The notes beneath the pieces are model-generated. The model was given only the letters and a program-made list of their open reading frames with translations. It searched no databases and was not told where the DNA came from. 64,000 nt of DNA from Bilabrum cf. latius (taxonomy: Eukaryota > Bigyra: Bicosoecida > Bigyra > Bicosoecida). Position 1 is the first letter of the stretch, and the number at the start of each line of letters is the position of its first letter. The position numbers were made by a program, and so were the translations under genes. Location of the stretch: contig OZ237747.1 in assembly GCA_965178125.1 (NCBI GenBank), positions 496,001-560,000 on the forward strand, written 5' to 3'. This document shows, in pieces, positions 54,056 to 64,000 of this stretch.

Positions 54056-57000
54056 ATGAGCTCGCATGGGCAGCACTAGTCCTGGCCGGAGAGGATGTAC
54101 TCGAACGGATTGTAGGCTCTCTTTGGTCTCGGTTTCACCTTCTCCAAAGACACGCAAGACGACACCAAGTGGCTTTTTTTGTTCAGTGCATTCGTTTCCG
54201 AGGTTCAGACCCTGAGCTTTGCGCTGAATGACTCGGACATGCTCCCGTGGTAGAACTCGCAGCTGCTAGCACCCATTGTTGGAGCATTTAGCTTTCTGAG
54301 CGAGCCATTTGACCCCAACAATAATCCCACGGGATATTTGGTTCTTTTAGCCGTGGCGGCGTCTTTTGTAGCAACGTTCTTGGTACTTGCTGCTTAGGCT
54401 GGTGAGTCGAGCGCCTACATCAGCTGCATTTCGCGCCAAGGCGCTTCTGGCCCCAGCACCACAAGTGGTTGACCCTTTTCCCCTTTCATCACAGGCAGAA
54501 ATTTTGTGCTGGAGTAGCCTCAAGCACCATACTTGATTCGAGGCCTTCGTTTCATTGCTTCGGCCAGTACCGGTGTCCTGTTCTTGCCTGTTGCGGGTTT
54601 CTTGCTGCGTGGCGCGTCCTGCCCGGCGGATGGCTCGAGTCAGTGGCTGAAGACATCTATCGAGTGCGGTTCGCCAACGCATCTCGTCCTCTCAATTGTC
54701 TTCTCCATACTTACGCTGGGCTTCAGTGCGCTCTCGCTGTTCGTGGCGGCTGTGTTTGTAGACAGAAGGCCAACCTCTCAGTCGTGGTCTGCAGTAGCTA
54801 CAGGACGGAGCGCTGTCATCAGTCTATCGATCCGACTGCTGCTGTCTTTCTGCTACAGCGTGTTGCGCAATACGCTAGTCGGCACACCTGGGTTCAGCGC
54901 GGTGCTCATCCTGATTGGAGTAGGAAAGGTATACCAATACGGGGTATGGGCACCGTATACCCACAGGGACATCAACGCATTTTTCGCAGCTAGCGGGGGG
55001 GCCTTCGCCGTTGCGTCGGGTAGCCTGTTGGTTGCCTAGTACTTGGGAAGCGGTGCTGCATCCCTCGGAATCCTTTTTGGTGTGCCCATGGCTGCGGTCA
55101 TGACGTACGCGGTAATCAGCCGAAGGCTCGATCGGCTGGCTCGCTAGCCTCTTCAAAAATGCGTTACGGTGCACGACATGCACCTCTGGGGCCGGCGGCG
55201 GCTGCAGCGGCACGTCATCGTGAAGCAGATCCTCGAGCGAGTGGACACAGAGGCGGACGCTGCGAGCGTGTACCAGACCATGAACGCGAACAAGCGGGGA
55301 AGCCTCTACGACCAGAATGCCGCGTAGAAACCAGCCGAGGGAGAGCAGTCAGGATCCAAGGGCGCCGAGGGCTCCGATACGGACGCTAGCAGCGTCGTTA
55401 GCATGGGCGCCGAGACGGAGTCCATGTCGTCGAGGAGGAGAGCCAAGGAAACATCCGTGTATCGGGCCGGCCCGGCAGATTACCGGGGCGTCCATCTGCA
55501 ATCTGTGGAGAACCTGCCTCCCCACCAGCTTAAAGCAGAGCTCTTGTTCCTGTAGGGAGAGGCGAGAAGGGCCTACGAGGGAGCTGCAGAGGCCTTTCCA
55601 ACGGATGAGCTGGCCTACATCGGGCTGTCCATCTTTGAGAGAACAACAAGCAGGTACCGCTACAGGGAGTGTGTGGCTCTCTCGTAGGCCCTGCGCTGCT
55701 CACCGCCACTGGACTCAAGGTACTACATCGCCCAGCGAGTTCGAGACATGAGGGAATCGGATGGATTCGGGCTCAGCTCCGTCGATCGCGTCCTGTTCGA
55801 CTCGGCGCTCCGAGAAACTTCTCAGCTGAGAGTGCTTGCCTACTAGCTGCTGGTCCGCATGTTTGGGCACCTCACTGCTCAAACGCCCGACCTGGCCGAC
55901 CTGCTGGACATCGGTGTCGCGCTGCACAACACGGTGGAGCGAGCTGACGAGGCCTATCGCAGGCTCTTCAGCTTCAACAGCGACAACGCGACTCTGCTAC
56001 GACAATTTGCGGGGTATCTGACCGATTTCCGAGCGGATCCTAGCCGTGTGCAGGAGCTGTTGCAGAAGGCGCAGCGGGTGGAGGAGCAGACCCGCAAGCA
56101 GAAGCAGAAGGTCCTGCGCACCGTCAAGTTTGGGGCAGTGCAGCCCGGCCAGTCGCGATTCGACGAGTCTGCGGCTATCATCACAATTTCGGCTGCGCCA
56201 TTTCGCCTTGGTGAGATCCTGCATGCCTCGCAGTCTGCTTGCAGGCTCTTCAATTACGCCCCGCACCAGATGATCGGCCAGAACGTCAGCATCGTTGTGC
56301 CTCATCCGCTGGATTCTATCCACAATCAGCTTCTTTAGGCGTTCTCCAAGCGTAACCGACGGAGCAGGATTGTGGGCCGGACGCGACTGCTCTTCGGGAG
56401 GCGGAAGGGGGGCACGATCATTCCGATCTGGCTTGCGGTGAACGAGGCGCCGCCGGATCAGGACACTGCTGAGCCTCGATTCACAGCGGAGATCCAAGCT
56501 GTGACTACAGACCAGAACTTTATTCTGTTCGGAGGATCCCAGCAGAACTTCAAAATCTACTCGGCTTCGACTGGCAGCCTCCGCTTGCTTGGCATCGAGA
56601 TGGAGGACGTGGACAGCGACGTGGTTAGCATGTCTCAGTACTTCCAGTCTGTGGAATCGACGTACCAGGAGCGTGCGGAGCTCTCCAAGGACCACATCAA
56701 GGCGATCGCATCCACACCCGGGGTGATGGATCTGTACCAGTGCCTGGGTAGGGCAGAGGTTCTGAGAAGGCACCAGAGCCGACAGGTGCGTGTCAGAGTG
56801 CAGACTGCTGCGGCTGGCGGCAGCGAAAATGCGGTTGTTCCTGGGGATGCTACCGACGCTGCCAACGCGTCTGCTCATTTCGTGCAAGGCAGCGGCAAGG
56901 CAGCACAAATTCGCGAGGCAACGTCAGGACCTTGTGCAAACCAAGTGCTGATCCGATCCATGCAGCATCTGCAGAAGCCTGGCTTGATCCCTGTGCGCAC

Positions 57001-60000
57001 CCGCAGCGGCGAAGCTCTCATTGTGGGCCAGGTTCAGGTTGCACACCTGCCTGTGTTTGGATCGTTGAGCATCTTGGGCTGGCATTCAATTCCCAAGCAA
57101 GCCACGGATAGCCGACCCAAGCTCCTGCGAGTCATGTCGAACCTTCAGAAGTCCAGAGGCGCACCCGAGGACAATCCGAATGGCACCGCACATCAGCTGG
57201 AGCGAATAGGAGGGGCGGCTAGTGCATCGCTGGCACCACAGCGTAAGAGCGACTCACCTATTGCACAGGCTGCTGCAGCAAACCGTATTTCTGGCGGAGA
57301 AGCTTTGCTAGGAAACGAGACTCTCGATCCCTCTGAAACGCTACCTGCAAGTACCCAGCAAGCAGCCTAGTCTTCGGCTCCTCTACCAGGCCAAGTACAA
57401 CTTCGAAGCCCAGTGCAAGGAACTCCCAGGGAAGAGACTACGCCTCGGATCGTGCAGGACGATAGTGATGAGAGCGCGGATGGTGTGCACCAGGACGACG
57501 AAGCTGCCGGCTCGTCGGGCGATGACACTGCAGATGGTACAAGCCGGTCGTCCACTGAAGGCAGCACTGACGGGACAGGCAGCGAAAACGAGCCCGAAGG
57601 TCCTAGCAGCGCCACAGTTGTACCCCCTGTGGCTGGTTAGGCATCAATTGGCCGCGCAATGCTAAAATCTGCAATGCGCCAGGGCTCTCGAGCGATGGGA
57701 GCACCCAGCGAAGACAACCGCAATGCCCAGCGGTGGTCAGCGCCCCCTGCAAGCACCGGTCAGCAGTCTATGGATTCAGCGCGGTACAATCAAAATCGTC
57801 CATCTAAATCAGTAGTACAGGTAGCAAGACTGGCAGCTGATCGACCCCCCCTAAGCTTCGCGGCAGGATCAGAGCGCAGCAGTCACTCAGGCACTGGACG
57901 AGACGCACTCAGCAATGCTATGCAGATGTCTCAGACTACCACTGAGTCTCAGATCGTGAATTCATCCAGGTTCTTGCTCGCATAGGCCGCGTTCGTGATG
58001 GTAATTGGAATCGTAGTTACGATTTTTACGAGGAACTACGTCGCGGTGCTAGATGACATCTCGTCGACGCTATGGCTATCTGGTCGCAGGCAGCTTGCTT
58101 TCCTGAGCGCAGAGAGTAAGCTTGTTTGGCAGGCTTCGAAAAACGACCTGGGCTTTGAAAGCCTGTACCAGCCCACGATGACCGGGTTGCAATCAGACAG
58201 GACCGACTCAGGCACCGCAGCTCGAAGGATGACGGAGTACAATTTGTCGCTACTGTCGCGAGCTGCCCTGCACAATCCAGGACCACTGCAAGATCTGTTG
58301 CTGCTGGACGCGGACGAGATACAAGATGCCCATGGCAGGCTGTACGTTGCTTTGGAGCGCGCGTCAGTGCCAGACTCTTTCGAAATCACTGCAGAGTTAC
58401 CTATTGTGCTGCCCGAGCAGTCTGGGGGTGGAACCCAGCTCAAGACCACCGCGGAACAGTTGCAAGAACTGGTAGCTGCCTTGCGCCGGGTAGCCAAAGG
58501 AGCAGCATCATCGGTGTCGCAAAGCATGAGGGATGTTGAGTACGTGCTGTCGAATGCAAACTCGTTCGATCTTAGCATGGCGTACGCAAGCAAGAGGCTC
58601 TACGGAATCCTTGCATCAGACATTGCGCAGTTCACGACGCAAGTCTGGATGTTTGGAGCCATTACCACTGGGATACTTCTGGTGTTCGGTGCATCCTCCT
58701 TCGTGTTACTGTTGCGACAGCTAGGACACAAAACCGACCAGGTGCTGCGCGTGTTCATGCTCGTATCAGCAGGTCAAGCCAAGCGGCTTGTGCGATACTC
58801 GCAGAAGAGCCTTGAGAGGGTACTGGCCGAGACCCAGTCGATCCTAGAAGAGGCGTCTACGGATGATGAAGATGACTTCGACAACATGGAGGACGATTTT
58901 ATGGGTGAATCGGACTCTGACGTGGCATCTGCGGTCGGCATGCAGGATGGTGGACAAGTTCAGTTTGCGCAGGGGCTGCAGAACGACGACCTGAGAGAGC
59001 TTCAATCGGGCCTGCAACACGGATCATCCCCAGCTACCCAATCTAGGAGCAACCCCGGCTCAGTGGCATCGGGTAAGTCCTCCAAGCAGCAGCGGTACGA
59101 GAAGCAGAGCAAGGCGCTTGCCAAGGCCAAAGCCACCATCCGGAAGTACAACAACTCGAGCTCGTTCGTGTGCCGATCTATCCTCTGCCTGCTTTTGCCG
59201 GTCACTACTGTGCTGATGTACGCCGGTGCACTCCTGTTGATCCAAGACAACCTCAGTCGCAGCACGAGCTTATCAGCCAGGCGGATTGTGACAGCGCAGG
59301 CGCTGGAAGCCAAGACGTTCCTGCTATCCACCAGGCTGCAGTCGCTGGCTGGATCCGTGTGGGAGCTGGAGACTACATCAAGTGCCCCTAGGGTAGAATT
59401 TCTACAGGCTCGCATAGCGAATGAGTCCATCGTGATCGCCGAGCACACCCGGGTCATCGAGCAAGTGGCTTCGATGCTGGCGCTCGGTGGGGAGGCAGAC
59501 GAAGATAGGCTCATCTTCTCAGACTTGGCCCTGGCCGATGCCCTCTTTGACGATGCGCACGGACACATCAAGCTGGATCCCATCTCCGAGAGCGGCAGCG
59601 GATAGACGGAATCGGACGTCTACAAGACCCTCAACGTGGATGGCTGCCTGGATACCGTGTACCTCTCTACGAGCATAGAGGACATCATGGAGCAAGCCAA
59701 CACCAACAAAGTTGCGCCGCCCGTCGGTACGGCGGGTACCGGCGTGGGGGCTGCCGCTACGCAGGTGGATGCCGACTGCCGGGCCCTCCTCAACGGAGTG
59801 GTTGCAGAGGGCATCATTTCGTCCTTCGCGTCTCTCACGTTCCAGGCGCGGGACTTGGCCGCCACCGTTTACGCCAATGTGACTGGCAACAGCGTGCAGG
59901 ATGCGATCGGGGACGTCGATCTCGATGCGAGAAGGCGGCTGCAGGTCGAGGGCAGCGGGGGCGTCATGCTGCCCGGCAACGTTACGCTCGACGAGCTGCC

Positions 60001-60385
60001 CTTGAGCCAATACGCCAAGTACCAGGCCGACATGCTTCGTGATCTGCTGGCACCCTACATGCAGCATTCACTGGATGTGATGAGTGCGAAGTTCTACCTG
60101 AGCATTGCCGCTGGACTCTCACGGATCGGCAGGGTGACGGAGATAGCCACGTGGGTGTTCGTCGGATTTTTCTTGGTTACCACGTTCGTGTATATGTCGC
60201 AGATGCAGCTGCTGCAGCTGCCGCTGCAATCAGCCCGGTAGATGCTGATTCTCCTTCCCCAGCCGCTTCTGGCTGGTCACTTGGCCCTGCAAGGAGCCAT
60301 CAAGGAGATCACTAAGGAGATGCAGAGCGGCGCCGGGACTGATGTTAGGCAGGTTGGGGCAGCGGGGACACCAGCCTCCGTCTGA
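54056..60385 (+). CDS. Tiny-macrocysts-B-like polytopic membrane protein with PAS domain, 2078 aa
   Basis: Exon 1 is 54056-54401 (ATG), the intron 54402-54494 (93 bp) and exon 2 54495-60385 (TGA). Seventeen in-frame TAGs occur (54077, 54113, 54251, 54395, 54515, 55037, 55145, 55325, 55553, 55685, 55844, 56336, 57368, 57638, 57983, 59603 and 60239). The N-terminus has about six membrane helices (residues 45-340, starting at MYSNGL-TAG-ALFGLGF). A helical cytosolic region and a PAS domain follow at about residues 680-790 (GEILHASQSACRLFNYAPHQ, MIGQNVSIVVPHP, RKGGTIIPIWLAV). Then come membrane helices near residues 1280, 1500, 1670 and 2000, separated by large loops. This order is that of TMC-B-like proteins of amoebae, ciliates and other protists. 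PAS domains bind small ligands or partners; the biochemical role is unknown. Confidence 0.78.
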
Positions 60386-60586
60386 TAGTAGGGCCGATGA
60401 TAACCCTTTGTGCGCAAATTACGATTATACTGTTTGCACGCGTCTGTGACAAGGTAGATGCCGGCCTGACGTCCGGCCAGGTTCCCTACGAATCTCACCG
60501 AACCACAGTGTAATGCGTCGTTTTGGCGATAGATCTTGCTTGATCTAGTTGTGTCCACACTAACGTCGATCTGGTCGGTCTTTTAA
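60386..60586. other. Spacer between co-directional genes
   Basis: 201 bp between the TMC-B-like stop and the Popeye-protein start. Nothing specific was recognised. Confidence 0.4.
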
Positions 60587-63541
60587 ATGCAGAGCACTAT
60601 GAACGCTTCCATTATCAAGTGCATGCACGCGTCTGGCGTTAGCATCCGACCGCTTGGACCTGGAAGCTTCGTAGCGATCGTTCGTACGACCAGTAGGAGG
60701 AGAACCCGATCTTGGAGCATTCTAGCCCGCGGATTCAGCAGCTCGTTTTGTGCAAGTAAAACAAAACTTGGCTCCAGCAAATGGCTTGGTCACCGGGAGG
60801 AAAGCGTCGACAGTATTCACGACGTGAATCCAGCACAGAAGCGCACGCACAGAAGGAGGAAGCCTTACCGCGGCAGCAGGCTGAAGGGCAAGGCGCAGCT
60901 ACTCGAAGACACAGGTGAACCCGTAGATGCAATCGATGAGTTGCCAAGAGCAAGTGCTGCGTACTCGGCCGTTCCAACCTACGGAGCAGGCGTCCTGATG
61001 CGACCAGAGATTGCAGAGGCGACTGCAGCAGCACAGCCGAAAGGGCTGTTTGGTCGAATTCGGGCTGCTCTCGGCCTGTCATCCGGTACTCCAACCGTAG
61101 TTGTTCTGCAACAGCCCCGGATGCGCCCAAGGACTGGCCGATCCGAAGCAGCGGTCGCTGCAGTGCCTGGCATGTCGCAGCGAAGCATATCGAGGAAGGG
61201 CCAGCAGGCGCTCTCTCGCTCGCCCATGCCCCAAAACGACGGCCCTCGGCTGCAATTTCTTCGTCGTCTCACAGGCAATCTCGGACCGGTATTCACGCTC
61301 ATTGCCTACGGCTGCTCCGACGTGCTCTACCTCCGGGTGTTCATGTCGGCGGGCACGCTCATGTCGATCATCTTCAACGCAGCGCACAGGCCGCCCATCT
61401 GGATACCCATCTGGTGGAGCATGTTCTTTATCCTTCTGAATGCGGTCATGGTGTACCGATTGCTGCAGGAGCGAGCAGACGTGGAGTTCACCGAGGAGCA
61501 GATGGACTGCTATGAATCGGCCTTCCAGCCGCATGGGTGGACACCAAGGCAGTTCCAGCGGCTTCTGCGGGCTGGAGCTGAGTTCAGAGACGTTGAAGAG
61601 GGAGATGAGCCCGTGATAGAGGGCGAGGTGACCGACGAAGTGGTATTCCTGGTATCTGGCGCGGCGGACATGCAGGTCGCTGGCAAGAAGATCGGTACTC
61701 TCACCCAGGGATCCTTTCTGACGTCACTCGCCTGCCTCCTGCCGAGAGAGGAGGCCGAGGCCGCGGAGCTGGTCGCACAGGCGGTTGCAGCGAGAGAGCG
61801 TCAGCAGGAGCAGCAGAGGGAGGAGGACGAACGCACTCGGAACAGTGAACCGAGCCAGAGCCCCGTGCAGGCCGTGGCCACCGGGGTGGCCTCTGCGGTC
61901 AGGGCACTCAGCCCCGTGGAGCCTCCCTCAGGGGAACGGTCTATTAGACGAACAAGTGAATCGATCGTCAGTGCGTCTGCTGATAGCAGCAGCAGCGACA
62001 GCAGCGGCCGCGCCTCCAGAAGCACCCTCAGTCTTGCGAGGCGAATCCCACTGAACAGTTCGTTGGAACGAGACGGTTTCCAATCGAGCAGCGAGGCGAT
62101 TGCCGGGACCAATCATCTCCTGGACGCGCCGACCACAATGACCACCCTTTCATCCGCGCGAAAACCCGCCGGTTAGCCAACCAGTTATGTTTTGGATGAA
62201 GGCAGGGACGACCCGCCAGCCGCCGGATCGATCCCCTCGACCATCGCCTCTCTCAGCCGAAGCGTGCCTGACCTGGGTCGGGTCGCTGCTGCCCTGAGAC
62301 TGGCCCACGACTCGCCCGCTGTGAGCAGAGACAACCGGCGGGCCGAGCAGGCCGCCGTGGATGCGGCGACGGACGAGGTGCTGAAGGAGGAGCAGCACCG
62401 GAAGAGGCGAAGGGACAGAGACCAGATTGGCTCGCGTGTTGGGGACATGATGCGGAGCGTCTCTTCGTTTGACCAGGACGTGAGGGAGTCCTTGGGGATG
62501 GGTGGTGACGCCAGGCGAGGCGGGGTGTACAGGAGGTCCGAAGTGGACCATGACGACAGAGACAGTCGCGTGGAGTCTGCTGCAGTGTTCATGCGCGCCA
62601 GGGCGAGGCAGGGCGCTGTCGCGAACCAGATCAGGCGTATGCTGGAAGAGGTAGAGGACGAGGACGACAGGGCAGCGGCTGCGGCCCGCGTGTCTGGGCG
62701 CGCCGATGCCCCTGGTCTGGCTGCAGGTGCGCAGTCCTAGGACGGCGAGATGGAAGACGTGGCGAGGAAGATGCCTGGGCGGATGCTGCTGGATGTGCCT
62801 GCCTCGGCCATCGCGGGCTCGAAGCACGCGGCAGGAAGTACCGAGAAGCGGACTGGCGATAGTGCAGGCAAGAGCACCGGCCTATCGGATCGCCAGGCGG
62901 GTACAACTACTTCCGCTGCAACGTCCACCGGCAAGACTGGTGTGTCTGGCACCGCTCCGCCAGAGCAGCTGCCCACCCCGCTGACAGCCGCCGCCTCCGG
63001 CTCGACCGCCTTCAGATCCACGAGCACGATGCGGGTCGCCACACCCGATTCTCGCATCCTCGTGTGGCCGCTCAAAGAGCTCAAGGAGTGCGTGGAGAAC
63101 GACAGGTCGCTGCAGTACCCGCTCATGTCTCTCGCCGCTGCCGAAATGGCGGGTAGGCTGCAGCTGGCCACGCAGCAGATGCAGCGGGTGCACCGGTATC
63201 GCGAGCGGTTGCAACTTATGATTCGGCAGAACGACGGCACGCTTCGAGGGGCAGACAAGCGTGAGCTGGCCGAGCTGAGGGAGTCGCTCGGCGTGGCTGA
63301 TGCCGAGCACTGGGAGGCCCTCCACGCCCTGGGCTGGACCAGGAAGGACTACCAGAACGGGTACTCCAGGACGCAGACGAGGGCGGAACGGGCTCGTGCC
63401 GCGAGGAAAGCCGTCAAGAGCGTTCGCAAGTCGCTGGAGGGAGCGGTCAACAGCCTCGCGGGGCTGTTTGGCGGCGGAGGATCAGGTTCCAAAGACGCGA
63501 CCGAGGCACGCAGAGAGCAAGAATCGCCGGGGCGGCAATGA
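60587..63541 (+). CDS. Popeye-domain (cAMP-binding-like) membrane protein, 984 aa
   Basis: ATG is at 60587 and the TGA stop at 63539-63541; TAGs lie at 62174 and 62738. After a basic low-complexity N-terminus, residues about 225-385 match the start of a Popeye domain. They include GCSDVLYLRVFMSAGTLMSI, PPIWIPIWWSMFFILLNAVM (membrane helices), RADVEFTEEQMDCYESAFQP and VVFLVSGAADMQVAGKKIGT. The C-terminal strands and helix of the domain (TPDSRILVWPLKELKECVEN, SLAAAEMAGRLQL) appear only at about residues 810-862, so a disordered insert of more than 400 residues splits the fold. Animal POPDC proteins bind cAMP in this domain and modulate membrane channels. Whether the phosphate-binding residues survive here is not clear. 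It lies directly downstream of the PAS membrane protein on the same strand. Confidence 0.72.
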
Positions 63542-63677
63542 TTCTAACCGACAGTCTAGTCCTGGTGGCATCTATTGCATGTGTATATACGCGGCAGATG
63601 AGCTAAGCAGCGTGTACAATATCAACAATACAGCCATGGCTGCCAATTCCTTAGGAGCCAGCCACCGAATTTTCGTC
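63542..63677. other. Convergent spacer (Popeye protein / LSM protein)
   Basis: 136 bp between two TGA stops. Nothing specific was recognised. Confidence 0.4.
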
Positions 63678-64000
63678 TCAAGTGCCACCCCGCTTCGTAG
63701 ATGTCAGTGTCCATGAGGGAACTTCCACACTCTTTATCCGATCAGTGTGAATGGCTGTAACACCCATGAATGGTTTGCTCTCTCGTTCCAACTGCACACT
63801 CTCGGTGCTTGGCTCGCTTTCTGAAACCTTCGATGCCGACTTGCCTCCAGACATCAAAGTGGTGCGAGCAAGCAAAATGTTGCTATCACCATCCACAGCG
63901 ATGAGATCCCCCTCCACAACACGCTCGTCCTCGAGCGTAAGGCGGACAGGCTCGCCCATCAAACGCTGCAGAAACAGCATTTCCTGTCCTGACTTGGACA
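63678..64000 (-). CDS. LSM-domain protein (partial, 5' end possibly off window)
   Basis: The TGA stop is at 63678-63680 and the frame is open to the right edge. The first visible Met is at 63980-63978, but the frame continues upstream, so the start may lie outside. LQRLMGEPVRLTLEDERVVE, GDLIAVDGDSNILLA and the final AIHTDRIKSVEV are the Sm1 and Sm2 motifs of an LSM fold. A short Ser/Glu-rich insert lies between them. Spacing and sequence resemble LSMD1/NAA38-type proteins (auxiliary subunit of the NatC N-terminal acetyltransferase) more than canonical LSM1-8, but this is a guess. No TAG occurs in the visible part. Confidence 0.7.
   Translation of the reverse strand, partial: SKSGQEMLFLQRLMGEPVRLTLEDERVVEGDLIAVDGDSNILLARTTLMSGGKSASKVSESEPSTESVQLERESKPFMGVTAIHTDRIKSVEVPSWTLTSTKRGGT

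Larger units (their letters stand above)
1..64000. other. Nuclear sequence using UAG as a sense codon (probably Gln)
   Basis: Seen directly: consecutive open stretches fall in the same frame and are separated only by TAG, for example +8029/+8899/+9244/+9763, the minus-strand series with stops at 10416, 11556, 11823, 12066, 12372 and on to 17859, and the minus-strand series from 37621 to 45595. I walked most of the gaps codon by codon and found no TAA or TGA in frame. Real gene ends are TGA at 7252, 10416, 22210, 22469, 27454, 27592, 34823, 37345, 49489, 49601, 60383, 63539 and 63678, and TAA at 3141, 10207 and 37450; none is TAG. Inference: UAG is read as an amino acid, and homology at several sites favours Gln. 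No suppressor tRNA gene is visible here. Confidence 0.95.

Noticed and set aside
53905-54231. 108-codon plus-strand frame upstream of the TMC-B-like gene
   Set aside because: The overlapping frame starting at 54056 encodes membrane helices of the TMC-B-like protein and joins exon 2 with correct phase.
1-64000. Interpretation as many pseudogenes or low-quality sequence
   Set aside because: Only TAG interrupts the frames. Neutral decay or sequencing errors would produce TAA, TGA and frameshifts too, and exon phases sum correctly.
1-64000. UAG recoding as in some phages, or pyrrolysine or selenocysteine insertion
   Set aside because: The genes are eukaryotic with spliceosomal introns, UAG occurs in almost every gene including disordered regions, and no structured recoding element recurs. 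Selenocysteine uses UGA.
1-64000. UAG meaning Leu, as in some other recoded lineages
   Set aside because: UAG falls at polar, exposed or Gln/Glu-conserved positions (22921, 32719, 18429, 18446) and in Q-rich tracts. Glu is not fully excluded.
1-64000. tRNA, rRNA or CRISPR features
   Set aside because: No cloverleaf-like sequence, rRNA segment or regularly spaced repeat array was seen on either strand by eye; short tRNAs could still have been missed.

Overview
The window is gene-dense, GC-rich nuclear DNA from a unicellular eukaryote. Short spliceosomal introns (49-151 bp, GTRAGN...CAG/AAG) interrupt several genes. The gene set is eukaryotic: kinesin-13, a syntaxin-18-like SNARE, the ciliary WD-repeat protein CFAP57, a cation-chloride cotransporter, diacylglycerol lipase, a Popeye-domain protein and an RBM25-like RNA-binding protein. 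CFAP57 implies a motile cilium and the microbial rhodopsin implies light sensing. I cannot place the lineage; a flagellated protist such as a stramenopile or rhizarian would fit.

The dominant signal is the genetic code. Nearly every gene looks broken by in-frame TAG if read with the standard code, yet reading through TAG restores single collinear proteins up to about 3180 residues. These frames contain no internal TAA or TGA, and all 16 gene ends inside the window are TGA (13) or TAA (3), never TAG. I count more than 100 in-frame TAG codons. Where a TAG falls at an alignable position (kinesin-13, syntaxin-18, ankyrin repeats, Q-rich tracts) the fit is glutamine. UAG is therefore annotated as sense, probably Gln (as in NCBI table 15), with UAA and UGA as stops. 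All coordinates below use this code.

Layout. 1-2730 (-): rhodopsin fused to a degenerate histidine kinase, running off the left edge. 2814-5589: pogo/Tigger-like DNA transposon whose transposase also uses UAG as sense. 5650-7254 (+): class V aminotransferase-fold enzyme. 7453-10209 (+): RBM25-like protein. 10416-18817 (-): 2775-aa ankyrin protein. 19045-22212 (+): amino-acid permease-like transporter. 22469-24047 (-): syntaxin-18-like. 24198-27456 (+): diacylglycerol lipase. 27592-31883 (-): SLC12-type cotransporter. 32035-34825 (+): kinesin-13. 34969-37347 (+): membrane RING-H2 protein. 37450-47092 (-): CFAP57-like, 3182 aa. 47093-48024: gene debris, a partial copy of a glycosyltransferase 3' end and a long inverted repeat. 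48025-49491 (+): ankyrin gene with a probable frameshift. 49601-53254 (-): GT4 glycosyltransferase. 54056-60385 (+): tiny-macrocysts-B-like PAS membrane protein. 60587-63541 (+): Popeye-domain protein. 63678 to the right edge (-): LSM-domain protein.

Genes are mostly arranged as divergent and convergent neighbours. Convergent ends lie about 100-260 bp apart. Several divergent starts are only about 150 bp apart, suggesting bidirectional promoters; the transposon sits inside one of these. I saw no rRNA, tRNA or CRISPR feature. First exons and start codons are inferences except where homology supports them.
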